Below are positions 5,716 to 5,807 of a stretch of 5,807 nucleotides of DNA, piece by piece; within the stretch, counting starts at the first letter, position 1; every line of letters starts with the position of its first letter. The position numbers were made by a program, and so were the translations under genes. The notes beneath the pieces were generated by a model. It was not told the origin of the DNA. It ran no database searches and was given only the letters and a program-made list of their open reading frames with translations. This DNA comes from Treponema_I sp045631425 (GTDB lineage Bacteria > Spirochaetota > Spirochaetia > Treponematales > Treponemataceae), in the NCBI GenBank assembly GCA_045631425.1, contig JAZQUR010000069.1, forward strand, positions 1 to 5,807, written 5' to 3'.

Positions 5716-5807
5716 TTAACTAACGGACTTAAAGGACTTAGTTCTGTAATCAACAGGGCTGAGTCCTTTTAATTTTAACTTAATCCGTCTGTTGTTATAA
5801 TAATCAA
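5716..5807 (-). CDS. IS3-family transposase OrfB, C-terminal 29 residues (partial at window edge)
   Basis: The minus-strand frame entering at 5805 reads DYYNNRRIKLKLKGLSPVDY followed by RTKSFKSVS and a stop. The YYNxxRIxxKLKGLSPVxYR signature is diagnostic of the C-terminus of the IS3-family (IS150/IS3-like) rve integrase-type transposase, just after the DDE catalytic domain. The catalytic residues lie outside the window. The TAA stop (5716-5718) shares one base with an ATG (5714-5716), forming TAATG. Reinitiation there would run through the IS end into the downstream membrane-protein frame. Confidence 0.93.
   Translation of the reverse strand, partial: DYYNNRRIKLKLKGLSPVDYRTKSFKSVS

Larger units (their letters stand above)
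5689..5807 (-). mobile_element. IS3-family insertion sequence, right end only (partial)
   Basis: This is the right end of an insertion sequence that continues beyond the window edge. It comprises the predicted terminal inverted repeat (5689-5713) and the 3' end of the OrfB transposase (5716-5807). Transcription points leftward, out of the element and into the two small membrane genes. Whether the rest is intact cannot be seen. Confidence 0.85.

Overview
The window is AT-rich DNA from a bacterium. The low GC, the WYL regulator and the stand-alone XRE regulator would fit a host-associated spirochaete such as a gut or rumen Treponema. No rRNA or housekeeping gene is present to confirm that, so the assignment is a low-confidence impression.

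Layout from left to right. (1) 81-3915, minus strand: a compact three-gene operon read leftward. It encodes a WYL-domain transcription regulator (2935-3915), a large multi-pass membrane protein of about 604 aa with clustered His/Asp motifs (1109-2923), and a coiled-coil protein of about 343 aa ending in a single C-terminal membrane helix (81-1112). The spacing is tight: an 11-nt gap with the ribosome binding site overlapping the regulator's stop codon, then a 4-nt ATGA overlap. (2) 3916-4300: a 385-bp divergent intergenic region. It holds a promoter for each side, a degenerate palindrome, a 10-bp motif ATYTCTAYAG placed just upstream of both -35 boxes, a cluster of TTTGTA hexamers, and a motif repeated three times at exactly 33-bp intervals. 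(3) 4301-4606, plus strand: a small XRE-family HTH regulator that looks leaderless. (4) 4623-5626, minus strand: two translationally coupled small genes of unknown function, a four-helix membrane protein followed by a protein with an N-terminal membrane hairpin. (5) 5689-5807, minus strand: the right end of an IS3-family insertion sequence, with the last 29 codons of its transposase and its terminal inverted repeat. It lies directly upstream of the two small membrane genes and points at them.

The most interesting unit is the WYL / 604-aa membrane protein / coiled-coil tail-anchored operon. I recognise neither membrane-associated protein as a named family. WYL regulators often control phage-defence and stress modules, so this is a reasonable candidate for an undescribed membrane-based defence or envelope-stress system. 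That function is inference only. Several predicted start codons were moved downstream from the longest open frame on ribosome-binding-site evidence.
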